The position numbers were made by a program, and so were the translations under genes. DNA of 64,000 nucleotides from Geminicoccus roseus DSM 18922 (GTDB lineage Bacteria > Pseudomonadota > Alphaproteobacteria > Geminicoccales > Geminicoccaceae). Location of the stretch: positions 434,001-498,000 of the forward strand of contig NZ_KE386572.1 of NCBI RefSeq assembly GCF_000427665.1. The letters are read 5' to 3'. The notes beneath the pieces were generated by a model, which was given only the letters and a program-made list of their open reading frames with translations, did no database searches and was not told the DNA's origin. Shown here piece by piece: positions 25,057 to 33,750 of the stretch (its first letter is position 1; each line of letters opens with the position of its first letter).

Positions 25057-26268
25057 ATGGCCGCAGGCACGACGGAGACAGCGACGTCCGGACAGTCGCT
25101 CCCCGCCATCCCGTTCGACCACGCCCGGCTGGACGCGCTGATGGAGGAAGCCGGGCTGGACGCCCTGCTGGTCACCTCCAAGCACAACATCCAGTATCTC
25201 CTGGGCGGCTACCGGTTCTTCTTCTTCGACTACATGGATGCGATCGGCACCAGCCGCTACCTGCCGGTGCTGGTCTATGTCCGCGGCCGCCCGGACCAGG
25301 GCGCCTATGTCGGCAACCCGATGGAATCCTGGGAACAGGAGCTCGGCCGGTTCTGGATGTCCGAGGTGCTGCCGGTGAGCTGGGGCACCCTGGACGCGGT
25401 CGAGGCCGCCGCCCGCCATGTCGAGCACCTGGGCTCTAGCGTCCGCCGGATTGGGATCGAGCCGCCCTTCCTGCCGGCCGACGCCTATCTGGCCCTGGCC
25501 AGGGCGCTGCCGTCCCACGAGCTGGCGGATGCCCATTTCCCGCTGGAGCGGCTGCGCGCGCAGAAGACCCCGGCCGAGCTGGACCTCCTGCGCCAGGCGT
25601 CCGAGCGGGTGGTGGACGCGATGCAGGCGGTGTTCGCCAGCCATGGGCCCGGCAGCACCAAGCAGGAGCTGGCCAGCGCGCTGCGCCGCGAGGAGCAGGC
25701 CCGCGACCTGACCTTCGAATACTGCCTGATCGCCACCGGCCGGAGCTTCAACCGCGCCCCGGAATCCGGGCAGCGCTGGGAGAAGGGCCAGGTGCTCTCG
25801 CTGGATTCCGGCGGCAACTACCAGGGCTATATCGGCGACCTGTGCCGGATGGCGGTGGCGGGCGAGCCGGACCAGGAGCTGCAGGACCTGCTAAGCGAGA
25901 TCGACGCCATCCAGCAGGCCGCCCGCCGCCCGATCCGCGCGGGCGCCCTCGGCCAGGAACTCTACACCGAGGCCGAGGCCCTGCTCGGCCGCTCGGCGCA
26001 CCGCGCCTACACCGACTTCGTGGCGCACGGCATGGGCATCGTCTCCCACGAGGCGCCGCGCCTGATCGGCCGCCGGGCCGCCCCCTACCGGGCGGACGAA
26101 CGCGACCGTCCCCTCGCCCCGGGCATGGTCCTGTCGATCGAGACCACCATGAAGCACCCGACCCGCGGCTTCATCAAGCTGGAGGACACGGTGGCGGTCA
26201 CCCGGGACGGCTGGGAGGCGTTCGGCGACACGGCCCGCGGCTGGAACCGGGCCGGCGGCAGGTCCTGA
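25057..26268 (+). CDS. M24-family metallopeptidase (Xaa-Pro aminopeptidase-like)
   Basis: 403 residues. A creatinase-like N-terminal domain (about 15-165) precedes the pita-bread catalytic domain. All five metal ligands are in place: Asp250 and Asp261 (LSLDSGGNYQGYIGDLC), His324 (VAHGMGI), Glu362 (SIETT) and Glu376 (KLEDT). Members are aminopeptidases for Xaa-Pro peptides or amidinohydrolase-like enzymes; the unusual FRFFFF-like aromatic stretch near residues 53-57 (RFFFFD) lies in the N-domain. It is a single gene, divergent from the PfpI-like gene. Confidence 0.88.
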   Translation: MAAGTTETATSGQSLPAIPFDHARLDALMEEAGLDALLVTSKHNIQYLLGGYRFFFFDYMDAIGTSRYLPVLVYVRGRPDQGAYVGNPMESWEQELGRFWMSEVLPVSWGTLDAVEAAARHVEHLGSSVRRIGIEPPFLPADAYLALARALPSHELADAHFPLERLRAQKTPAELDLLRQASERVVDAMQAVFASHGPGSTKQELASALRREEQARDLTFEYCLIATGRSFNRAPESGQRWEKGQVLSLDSGGNYQGYIGDLCRMAVAGEPDQELQDLLSEIDAIQQAARRPIRAGALGQELYTEAEALLGRSAHRAYTDFVAHGMGIVSHEAPRLIGRRAAPYRADERDRPLAPGMVLSIETTMKHPTRGFIKLEDTVAVTRDGWEAFGDTARGWNRAGGRS

Positions 26269-26565
26269 TCCTTTCGCCATAAAGCTCGCCTTCCTGGGCC
26301 TGTCTCAAGTATTCGAGCAAATCGCGGACTATCGCCCACAGCACCGCGATGATCTCGGCAGAACTGCGGGCGGGCGGATCTGGTCCGCATGGCCGGGACA
26401 ACTTCCCGTGAGTACATGGTAGTGCCGATTCGGCCAGAGCGCTGTGATCTGCCCTATCGCCACCCGGCCCGGCCGCGATATCATGGCGGCCATCCCGAGC
26501 CCGGCCGGCGCCGAAGCGGTGCGCCGTCGTCCGGATGCGCGGTCCGACGGCACATGGGAGGGGCG
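26269..26565 (+). promoter_or_regulatory. Intergenic region upstream of cyclase gene
   Basis: 297 bases between the M24 and cyclase genes, less GC-rich than its surroundings in the first half. I see no small gene, RNA gene or repeat here; it presumably holds the cyclase promoter. The purine run GGGAGGGG at its end is the ribosome site that sets the ATG at 26566. Confidence 0.35.
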
Positions 26566-28311
26566 ATGGCGGAAGGGCGGCTGGAGCGGCGGCTCGCGGC
26601 CATCCTGGCGGTCGACGTGGCGGGCTACAGCCGGCTCATGGAGCAGGACGAGGCCGGCACCTTCGCCCGGATGAAGGAGCTGCGCCTCCATGTGGTCGAG
26701 CCGGTGCTGGCCCGGCACCGCGGGCGGTTCGTCGACCTGAAAGGCGACGGCGCGATCATCGAGTTCAGCAGCGCCGTCGAGGCGGTCGAGGCCGCCATCG
26801 AGATCCAGCGCCTGATGCAGGCGCGCGACCCCGACCTGCCGGACAGCCAGCGCATTCGGCTGCGGATCGGGATCAATCTCGGCGACGTGATCGTGGAGGG
26901 ACGCACCATCCATGGCGAGGGCGTCAACGTCGCCGCCCGCATCGAGACCTTATGCGAGCCGGGCGGCGTCTGGCTGTCGCGCAACGTCCACAACGAGGTC
27001 CGCGGCAAGCTGGCGCTGACCGCCGAGCCGGCCGGGCTGCACCAGGTCAAGAACATCAAGGAGCCGGTCGAGGCCTGGCGGGTGGTGCTGGGCGTCGGCA
27101 CCCCGGCCGTGCTCGCCCTGCCCGACAAGCCGTCCATCGCGGTGCTGCCGTTCGACAATCTGAGCGGCGATCCGGCGCAGGACTATTTCGCCGACGGCCT
27201 GGTGGAGGACATCACCACGGCGCTCAGCCGGGTGCGCTCGTTCTTCGTGATCGCGCGCAATTCCAGCTTCACCTACAAGAACCGCGCGGTGGACGTGCGC
27301 CAGGTCGCCCGCGAACTCGGCGTCCGCTACGTTCTGGAGGGCAGCATCCGCAAGGTCGGCGCGCGGGTGCGCATCGTCGGCCAGCTGGTCGACGCGCCCA
27401 CCGGCCGCCATGTCTGGGCCGACCGCTTCGACGGCGACATGAGCGACATCTTCGACCTGCAGGACCAGATCACCGAGAGCGTGGTCGGCGCGGTCGAGCC
27501 CAGCATCCGGCTGGAGGAGATCCGCCAGGCCCGCTCCAAGCCCACCGAGTACATCACCGCCTACGACCTCTACCTGCGGGCATTGCCCGGCTTCTACAGC
27601 ATGACCGCCGCAGGGTTCGCCGAGGTCCGCCGGCTGACCAACGAGGCGCTCAGCATCGACCCGGGCTTCACCCTGGCCAAGGCGCTGGGCGCCTATATCC
27701 GCAGCGTCTCGGTCAGCCAGTGCTGGCACGGGCCGGACGACGTCCGCGTCGCCGTGCGCATGGCGCGCGAGGTGTTGGCCGAGGCGCGCGACGACCCCAC
27801 CAGCCTGCGCTTCGCCGCCCAGGTCCTGGCCTACAGCGCCAGGGACTACGACACGGCGCTGGCCGTCATCGAGCGTTCCCTCTACCTCAACGCCAATTCC
27901 GCGCAGAGCTACACGGGCGGCGGCTGGGTCAACGCCCATGCCAGCCGGCCGCTGGTCGCCATCGACCATTTCCAGCGCGCCATGCGCCTGAGCCCGATCG
28001 ATCCGGAAAAGGGCATCGCCATGTCCGGGATCGGCATGAGCTACCTGATGCTGGAGCGCTTCGAGGACGCGCTGCTCTGGGGCGGCAACGCCCTGCGTGA
28101 GATGCCCAATTACGGCTCGACCTACCGGGTGCTGATCGGCGCGCTGGTCGGGCTCGGCCGGATGGACGAGGCGCGCGCCGCGGCCGAGCGCCTGATGCAG
28201 GAGTTCCCGACCTACTCGCTGGGCCTGCAACGGCAGATCAATCCCTGGCGCGACCCGGTCTTCGCGCAACGCTACCTGGACGCGCTGCGCGTCGCCGGCA
28301 TCCCGGAATAG
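26566..28311 (+). CDS. Class III adenylate/guanylate cyclase with TolB-like and TPR domains
   Basis: 581 residues. The N-terminal cyclase domain (about 5-165) has metal-binding Asp17 (AVDVAGYSRLM) and Asp61 (DLKGDGAIIEF) and the ending GEGVNVAARIETL. Residues about 190-310 form the TolB-like domain (SIAVLPFDNLSGDPAQDYFA, then VRYVLEGSIRK). The C-terminal half is TPR-like helices. This three-part architecture is common in alphaproteobacteria. It probably makes cAMP or cGMP under control of protein contacts by the TPR region. It is soluble, without membrane helices. Start chosen by the strong GGGAGGGG site; an ATG 12 bases earlier lacks it. Confidence 0.88.
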   Translation: MAEGRLERRLAAILAVDVAGYSRLMEQDEAGTFARMKELRLHVVEPVLARHRGRFVDLKGDGAIIEFSSAVEAVEAAIEIQRLMQARDPDLPDSQRIRLRIGINLGDVIVEGRTIHGEGVNVAARIETLCEPGGVWLSRNVHNEVRGKLALTAEPAGLHQVKNIKEPVEAWRVVLGVGTPAVLALPDKPSIAVLPFDNLSGDPAQDYFADGLVEDITTALSRVRSFFVIARNSSFTYKNRAVDVRQVARELGVRYVLEGSIRKVGARVRIVGQLVDAPTGRHVWADRFDGDMSDIFDLQDQITESVVGAVEPSIRLEEIRQARSKPTEYITAYDLYLRALPGFYSMTAAGFAEVRRLTNEALSIDPGFTLAKALGAYIRSVSVSQCWHGPDDVRVAVRMAREVLAEARDDPTSLRFAAQVLAYSARDYDTALAVIERSLYLNANSAQSYTGGGWVNAHASRPLVAIDHFQRAMRLSPIDPEKGIAMSGIGMSYLMLERFEDALLWGGNALREMPNYGSTYRVLIGALVGLGRMDEARAAAERLMQEFPTYSLGLQRQINPWRDPVFAQRYLDALRVAGIPE

Positions 28312-28387
28312 CCGGCACCCCTTCCCCACATCCTGGAAGCCGCGAACAGCCTGTCCTGCGGGGCAGCGCCGCTGACGGCCGGCGCGA

Positions 28388-28440
28388 TGTCACACGAACA
28401 TACCATGAATCACGTTACATATCTCAGGATCGATGTTATG
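28388..28440 (+). promoter_or_regulatory. AT-richer promoter/operator stretch of polyol operon
   Basis: Within the 181-base leader of the polyol operon, this segment is clearly richer in A/T. It carries two similar half-sites, ACGAACATA at 28394-28402 and ACGTTACATA at 28412-28421, and a nearby ATGTTATG. The spacing of about 18 bases would suit a regulator such as the operon-encoded DeoR protein. This is inferred from position and repetition only. Confidence 0.35.
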
Positions 28441-28492
28441 CGCTTGCCGCCCGGCCGGACGAAGCCGTGGACCGGGATCTGGGAGGCAAGAC

Positions 28493-29632
28493 ATGCGCAT
28501 GGCGAAGACGAGCCTGCTCGCAGGGGCGGCGTTGGCGGTGGGGCTGACCTCGTTCGCGGCGGCGGCCAAGGACTACCGGGTGGCGGTGATCCGCTGGGAC
28601 CCGAACGACATCTATTTCAACGGCGTCCAGCTCGGTCAGGAGATGGAGCGCCAGCGCATCGAGCAGGAAACCGGCGACACCATCGAGTTCTCGGTGTTCG
28701 GCGCCAACGACGTCACCAAGCAGCGCAACGCCCTGGACGCTCAGATCGCCCGCGGCGTCGACGGGGTGCTGCTGGTGCCGTGGCGCGGCGAGGCGATGGT
28801 CAAGACCGTGGACCAGCTCCACGAGCAGGGCATCCCGGTGGTGGTCAGCAACGCCTTCGTGCCCAAGGCGAAGCAGACCTTTGTCGCGTTCGACAACGAG
28901 ACCGCCGGGCGCAAGGGCGGCGAGGCGATCGTCGGCTGGCTGGACCAGAACCGCGAGGGCTGGCGCGAAAAGGACGGGGTGATCGTCGAGCTGCGCTGCA
29001 TCATCACCGCGTCCTTCGACATCGCCCGGCACAATGGCTACCAGTCGGTGTTCGCGCCGCTGGTGGAACAGCACCCGAACCTGCAGGTCGAGGTGCGCGA
29101 GGCCGGCTGCGACGGCTCCAAGGCGCGCAAGGCGGTGGACGACCTGATCGCCCGCTACGGCAAGGAGCAGATCCTGGCGGTGGCGTCGATCGACGGCACC
29201 ATGGGCATCGGCGGCGCCATCCCGGCCTTCGCCGCCCAGGGCATGCTGGCGAAGTCCGACGATCCCAAGCACATCCCGGTCGCCACCATCGACGGCACCA
29301 GGCCCGAGCTGGACGCGGTGCTGAAGGGCGACCTCACCCATGTCTCGGTGCAGCCGGCGACCGGCGAGGGCGTGGTCTCGATGCGCCTGCTCTACGAGAT
29401 GATGTCGTCCGGCGAGCTCAAGGGGAAGTCGGCGGAGAACGGCACCTACGACGTCGGCGCCGAGGAGCTGTGGACTCCCGTCGAGATCATCCCGTCCGAG
29501 GAGTTCGACGGCGACTGGTACAAGACCCAGGCCTACTCGATTCCCGAGGACGTGCCGGCCGACGATCCGCGCAACTGGGCGATCCAGATGGAGCAGACCC
29601 CGGAGGGCAAGGCGCTCTCCGGCGGCAACTGA
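28493..29632 (+). CDS. Periplasmic sugar/polyol-binding protein (Peripla_BP_4, RbsB-like)
   Basis: 379 residues with a signal peptide (SLLAGAALAVGLTSFAAAA). The mature part starts YRVAVIRWDPNDIYFNGVQLG, followed by VFGANDVTKQRNALDAQIARGVDGVLLVP, the pattern of type-I sugar-binding proteins for pulse importers of the RbsABC class. It is longer than RbsB (about 270 mature residues) because of a roughly 60-residue C-terminal extension. GGGAGG lies six bases before the ATG. It is the first gene of the polyol operon and is followed by an 11-bp stem-loop before the ATPase gene. Confidence 0.88.
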   Translation: MRMAKTSLLAGAALAVGLTSFAAAAKDYRVAVIRWDPNDIYFNGVQLGQEMERQRIEQETGDTIEFSVFGANDVTKQRNALDAQIARGVDGVLLVPWRGEAMVKTVDQLHEQGIPVVVSNAFVPKAKQTFVAFDNETAGRKGGEAIVGWLDQNREGWREKDGVIVELRCIITASFDIARHNGYQSVFAPLVEQHPNLQVEVREAGCDGSKARKAVDDLIARYGKEQILAVASIDGTMGIGGAIPAFAAQGMLAKSDDPKHIPVATIDGTRPELDAVLKGDLTHVSVQPATGEGVVSMRLLYEMMSSGELKGKSAENGTYDVGAEELWTPVEIIPSEEFDGDWYKTQAYSIPEDVPADDPRNWAIQMEQTPEGKALSGGN

Positions 29633-29648
29633 ACCTCTCCCACCAGCC

Positions 29649-29676
29649 CCCCGGCCGGCCATCCCGCCGGCCGGGG
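29649..29676 (+). promoter_or_regulatory. Intercistronic stem-loop after binding-protein gene
   Basis: An 11-bp perfect stem (29649-29659 with 29666-29676) with a 6-base loop lies between the stop of the binding-protein gene and the TTG start of the ATPase gene. It is like the element at 2336-2361 and probably stabilises or partly terminates the upstream message. Confidence 0.62.
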
Positions 29677-29703
29677 CCCGTCCCTTGCCCCGCGAGGTGC
29701 CCC

Positions 29704-31230
29704 TTGCCTGCCGACGCCGCCCCGACCTCCTACCGCCTGGAAGGAATCACCAAGACCTTTCCGGGCGTCGTGGCGGCCTCCGACGTGAACATGCATGTGC
29801 GCCAGGGCGAGATCCACGGGATCATCGGGCGCAACGGTGCGGGCAAGTCGGTGCTGGTCAGCATGATCGCCGGCATCCTGCAGCCCTCCTCCGGCCGCAT
29901 CACGGTCGGCGCCGAGACCGTGGACGGCGCCCAGTACGACCCGGTCCGCGCCCATTCCCTGGGCGTCTCGCTGATCCCGCAGGAGCCGCGCTTCGCCAAG
30001 CGGATGAGCGTCACCGAGAACCTGTTCATGGGCCGCCCGCTGATGGGGCCATTCGGCTTCCTGAAGCCCAAGGCCATGCGCGACACCGTGCGCCGGGTCG
30101 CCGACGAACTGTCCCTGGACGTCGATCCCGAGCAGCCGATCGGCAGCCTGCCGATCGAGACCCAGCAATTGCTGGCGTTCGGCAAGGCCCAGCTGGTCGA
30201 CCGAGCCCGGGTGATCCTCCTGGACGAGATCACCGCGTCCTTGTCCCGGCAGCGCAAGACCATGCTGCTGGAGCGCCTGCGCGACCTGGTCGGCCGCGAG
30301 CCCTCGCGCTCCTACACCCTGATCTCCCACCACGTGAACGAGATCCTGGAGTTCTGCGACCGGGTCACCGTGATGCGCGACGGCCAGGCGGTGGCGACCC
30401 TGGATGTCCGGCGCACCTCCAGCCGCGAACTGGCCGACTGGATCGTGGGCGACATCCCCAAGGCCAAGGTGGTGCGCGCCGAAGGGCTGGCCGAAGGCGG
30501 GCTGGTCTATGCCGTGCGCAAGCTCGGCAGGCAGGGCGCCTACCAGGATGTCGACCTGGAGCTGCGCGCCGGCCGGGTCACCGGCCTGGCGGGCCTGGAC
30601 GGCTCCGGCAAGGACGAGCTGGCCGAGACCCTGTTCGGCCTGGTTCATGCCGACCAGGGCGAGATCCAGGGCGAGCATGGTCCCGCCCGGCTCACCGACC
30701 CAGCCGCAGCGCTGGCCGACGGCGTCGCCTATCTGGCCAAGCACCGCGAGCAGCACGGCGTCATCCAGAACCGCTCGATCCAGGAGAACATCCTGATCTC
30801 CAGCTACCCGGTGGTCACCAACGCGTTTGGGTTCATCCGCGCCGGCCAGGCCCGCGCCCTCTCGGCCGACAAGGTCCGCAGCATGAAGGTCAAGGCCGCG
30901 GGGCCGGAGGTCGGCATGAGCACGCTGTCCGGCGGCAACAAGCAGAAGGTGCTGATCAGCCGCCTCAGCCTGACCAGCCCGCGCCTGTTCGTCCTGAACG
31001 AGCCGACCCGCGGCGTCGACCTCGCCACCAAGCCCGAGATCCTCAACGCCATCCGCAACGAACTGTCGAGGAACAGCGCGGTGGTGATGCTGTCGGAGAA
31101 CGAGGACGAGCTGATCGACGTCTGCGACGAGATCCACGTCTTCTTCCGCGGCAGGGTCGTGGAGATCCTGCGCCGGGGCGAGCCCGGCTTCGACATCGGC
31201 CACCTTTATCGGGCCATCCAGGGAGTTTGA
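29704..31230 (+). CDS. Sugar/polyol ABC importer ATP-binding protein (RbsA/MglA-type, two domains)
   Basis: 508 residues with tandem nucleotide-binding domains. Domain 1: Walker A GRNGAGKS, Walker B VILLDEITASLS, switch His in LISHHVNEI. Domain 2: Walker A GLDGSGKDE, signature LSGGNKQKV, Walker B LFVLNEPTRGVD, where Asn replaces the usual Asp. Domain 1 has a divergent signature (LPIETQQLLAFG in place of LSGGQ). Such half-degenerate second domains are normal in the RbsA family. The start is TTG at 29704, with GAGG upstream. It powers the permease encoded next. Confidence 0.9.
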   Translation: MPADAAPTSYRLEGITKTFPGVVAASDVNMHVRQGEIHGIIGRNGAGKSVLVSMIAGILQPSSGRITVGAETVDGAQYDPVRAHSLGVSLIPQEPRFAKRMSVTENLFMGRPLMGPFGFLKPKAMRDTVRRVADELSLDVDPEQPIGSLPIETQQLLAFGKAQLVDRARVILLDEITASLSRQRKTMLLERLRDLVGREPSRSYTLISHHVNEILEFCDRVTVMRDGQAVATLDVRRTSSRELADWIVGDIPKAKVVRAEGLAEGGLVYAVRKLGRQGAYQDVDLELRAGRVTGLAGLDGSGKDELAETLFGLVHADQGEIQGEHGPARLTDPAAALADGVAYLAKHREQHGVIQNRSIQENILISSYPVVTNAFGFIRAGQARALSADKVRSMKVKAAGPEVGMSTLSGGNKQKVLISRLSLTSPRLFVLNEPTRGVDLATKPEILNAIRNELSRNSAVVMLSENEDELIDVCDEIHVFFRGRVVEILRRGEPGFDIGHLYRAIQGV

Positions 31231-31232
31231 TC

Positions 31233-32213
31233 ATGCCGGGGAGTGTGACGAGGAAGGGCGGCTTCCTGCTCTACGTGTTCGAGCGCCACCTGATCTGGGT
31301 GCTGCTGGCGTTCCTGGCGCTGTTCGGCCTGACCATCCCGGGCTTCACCAACCCGCAGAACCTGCTGAACGTCCTGTGGGCCGCGGCCCCGCTCGGCTGC
31401 ATGGTGCTGGGCCTGTTCCTGGTGCTGCTGATCAAGGAGGTCGACCTTTCCCTGGAATCGACCTTCGCCTTCGGCCCGACCGTGGCGATCGTGGCGATGC
31501 AGAGCTGGCTGCCAAGCGTGATCGGCCCGGTCACCGCCGCGATCCTCACCCCGCTGATCGGCATGGCGGTGGGCGCTGCCGCCGGCCTGTTCGCCGTGCA
31601 GCTTCGGGTCAACGCCTTTTTGGTGACGCTCGGCACCCTGCTGCTGATGCGCGGCGTGGTGATCTACCTGATCCCGGAAGGCGTCTACTACCTGCCCGAC
31701 GAATACGTGTTCCTGGGCGAGCAGCGCCTCTGGGGCATCCCGATCGCGATCCTGGTCTGGATCCTGCTCTACCTCGTCGCCTACGCGATGATCGAGCGGC
31801 ACCGGATCGGCAAGGAGATCTACGCGATCGGCAACAACGAGGAAGCCGCCTTCGTGGCCGGCGTGCGGGTCAGGCGCACCAAGGTCCTGTGCTTCGCGGC
31901 GGCCGGCTTTGCCGCGGCGCTGGGCGGGATGCTGGAGGTCGGCCGGCTGTCCTCGGTGGTGGCCGATCTGGGCCAGGGCTCGATCCTGATGGTGTTCGCC
32001 GGCACCATCCTGGGCGGCACTTCGCTCTCCGGCGGCGTCGGCCGGCTGTCCGGCGTGTTTGGTGCTGTCATCGTGATCGCGGTGATCGAGAACCTGATGA
32101 ACCTGATCGGCATCGAGCCGTCGATCCGGCAGATGGTGTTCGGCCTGGTGCTCCTGGTTGCCATCTGGCTGGCCAGCCTGCAGGACCGCATCGCCCTGCG
32201 CAGCGCCCGCTGA
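31233..32213 (+). CDS. Sugar/polyol ABC importer permease (RbsC-type)
   Basis: 326 residues with eight to ten hydrophobic segments. The cytoplasmic ATPase-contact loop is YAIGNNEEAAFVAGVRVRRTK at about 190-210, a hallmark of the BPD_transp_2 family, and the C-terminal part has AGTILGGTSLSGGVGRLSGV. It begins three bases after the ATPase stop. Only one permease gene is present, as expected for homodimeric RbsC-like channels. Confidence 0.92.
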   Translation: MPGSVTRKGGFLLYVFERHLIWVLLAFLALFGLTIPGFTNPQNLLNVLWAAAPLGCMVLGLFLVLLIKEVDLSLESTFAFGPTVAIVAMQSWLPSVIGPVTAAILTPLIGMAVGAAAGLFAVQLRVNAFLVTLGTLLLMRGVVIYLIPEGVYYLPDEYVFLGEQRLWGIPIAILVWILLYLVAYAMIERHRIGKEIYAIGNNEEAAFVAGVRVRRTKVLCFAAAGFAAALGGMLEVGRLSSVVADLGQGSILMVFAGTILGGTSLSGGVGRLSGVFGAVIVIAVIENLMNLIGIEPSIRQMVFGLVLLVAIWLASLQDRIALRSAR

Positions 32214-32235
32214 CCCGAACCGGAATCCCGCACCC

Positions 32236-33750
32236 ATGACCAAGTACCTGCTCGGCATCGACAGCGGCCTGACCGTCACCAAGGCGGCGCTGTTCGACCA
32301 GGCCGGCCATCTGGCGGGCGTCGGCCGCGCCGAGATCACCCGCCACGAGCCGCACCCCCGCCATGTCGAGCGCGACATGGACGAGCACTGGCAGGCGACC
32401 TGCCGGGCGATCACGCTGGCGCTGGAGGATGCCGGCGCCAGCGGCGGCGACGTGGCCGCGATCGGCGTCTCCGGCCATGGCGACGGGCTCTACCCGCTGG
32501 ACCGGGACGCCCGCCCGCTCGGGCGCGCCATCCTGTCCCTGGACGGCCGCGCCCATGCCATCGTGGCACGCTGGCAGGCCGAGGGCCGCTTCCCGAAGAT
32601 GCTGGCCGCGATGGGCCAGGAGGTCGCCCCCTCCTCGCCGGCCGCCCTGCTGGCCTGGATCAAGCAACACGAGCCGCAGCGCTACGCGGCCCTGGCCCAC
32701 CTGCTCTACTGCAAGGACTGGCTGCGCCTGAAGCTGACCGGGGTGATCGCCACCGACCGCACCGAGGCCAGCACCGCCTTTACCGAGGTCCGAAGCCAGG
32801 TCTGGGACCAGGACGTGGCCGCCCTGTTCGACCTGCCCGAGATCATGGACCGCCTGCCGCCCGTCCTGGAGCCCACCGCGATTGCCGGCAAGGTCACGCC
32901 GGAGGCCGCCGCCGCCACCGGCCTCAGCGCCGGCACCCCGGTCGCCACCGGCCTGCACGACGTCACCGCCACCGCGGTCGGCATGGGCGTGGTCGAGGCC
33001 GGGCGCCTGGCGGTGGTGGCCGGCACCTACTGCATCAACGAGGTGATCTCGCCTGAGCCCGCCACCGACCCCGCCTGGTTCTGCCGCAACGGGTTTGCGC
33101 CCGGCACCTGGATGAACATGTCGATCTCGCCGGCCTCCTCGGCCAACATCGACTGGTTCGTAAGCCAGTTCTGCCGGGACGCGACCCGCCAGGCCCGGGA
33201 GGAAGGCGTCTCGGTGTTCCAGGTCCTGGAGCCGGAACTGGCCCGGGCGTTCGACGAGGCCGACGCCCCGGTCTACCACCCGTTCCTGTACGGCTCCCCG
33301 CACGGTCCCATCGCCAGCGCTGCGTTCCTGGGCGTGCTCGGCCGCCACGGGCGCGGCGACCTGATGCGCGCCCTGATCGAGGGCGTGGTGTTCAACCACC
33401 GCACCCATGTGGACGCGCTGCGCCGCCGCTTCGCCCTGGATTCGGTGTCGCTGGCCGGCGGCGGCGCCCGCAGCCCCCGGATCGCCCAGCTGTTCGCCGA
33501 CGCGCTGGCCCTGCCGGTGAGCGTGCCGGAGGCCGAGGAGGTCGGCGCGCTGGGAGCCGCCATGTGCGCCGGCGTGGCCGCCGGCTGGTACCCGGACCTG
33601 CCGGCCGCCGCTGGCGCCTGCTGCCGGGTGTCGCGCTCCTACCGGCCCGACGCCGATCGGAATGCGCGGCTGGAGCGTAGCTATCGGCACTATCTCCGCT
33701 CGGTCGAGGCGGTGAAGGACCTCTGGCACAGCGGGAGTGACGCTGCGTGA
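32236..33750 (+). CDS. FGGY-family carbohydrate kinase, probable polyol kinase
   Basis: 504 residues. The N-terminal ATPase-fold motif is LLGIDSGLTVTKAALFD. Asp242 in ATGLHDVTATAVG is the probable catalytic base, and LAGGGARSPRIAQLFADAL in the C-terminal half is the FGGY signature region. The kinase phosphorylates a pentose, tetritol or other polyol brought in by the importer. The GlpD-like dehydrogenase overlaps its stop (GTGA), resembling the eryA-eryB pair for erythritol, but a pentitol is equally possible. Glycerol is less likely because the importer is RbsABC-type. Confidence 0.85.
   Translation: MTKYLLGIDSGLTVTKAALFDQAGHLAGVGRAEITRHEPHPRHVERDMDEHWQATCRAITLALEDAGASGGDVAAIGVSGHGDGLYPLDRDARPLGRAILSLDGRAHAIVARWQAEGRFPKMLAAMGQEVAPSSPAALLAWIKQHEPQRYAALAHLLYCKDWLRLKLTGVIATDRTEASTAFTEVRSQVWDQDVAALFDLPEIMDRLPPVLEPTAIAGKVTPEAAAATGLSAGTPVATGLHDVTATAVGMGVVEAGRLAVVAGTYCINEVISPEPATDPAWFCRNGFAPGTWMNMSISPASSANIDWFVSQFCRDATRQAREEGVSVFQVLEPELARAFDEADAPVYHPFLYGSPHGPIASAAFLGVLGRHGRGDLMRALIEGVVFNHRTHVDALRRRFALDSVSLAGGGARSPRIAQLFADALALPVSVPEAEEVGALGAAMCAGVAAGWYPDLPAAAGACCRVSRSYRPDADRNARLERSYRHYLRSVEAVKDLWHSGSDAA

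Noticed and set aside
28387-29703. Upstream extension of the ATPase frame through the binding-protein gene
   Set aside because: The extension is the out-of-frame reading of the binding-protein gene; the ATPase starts at the TTG at 29704 with its own ribosome site.
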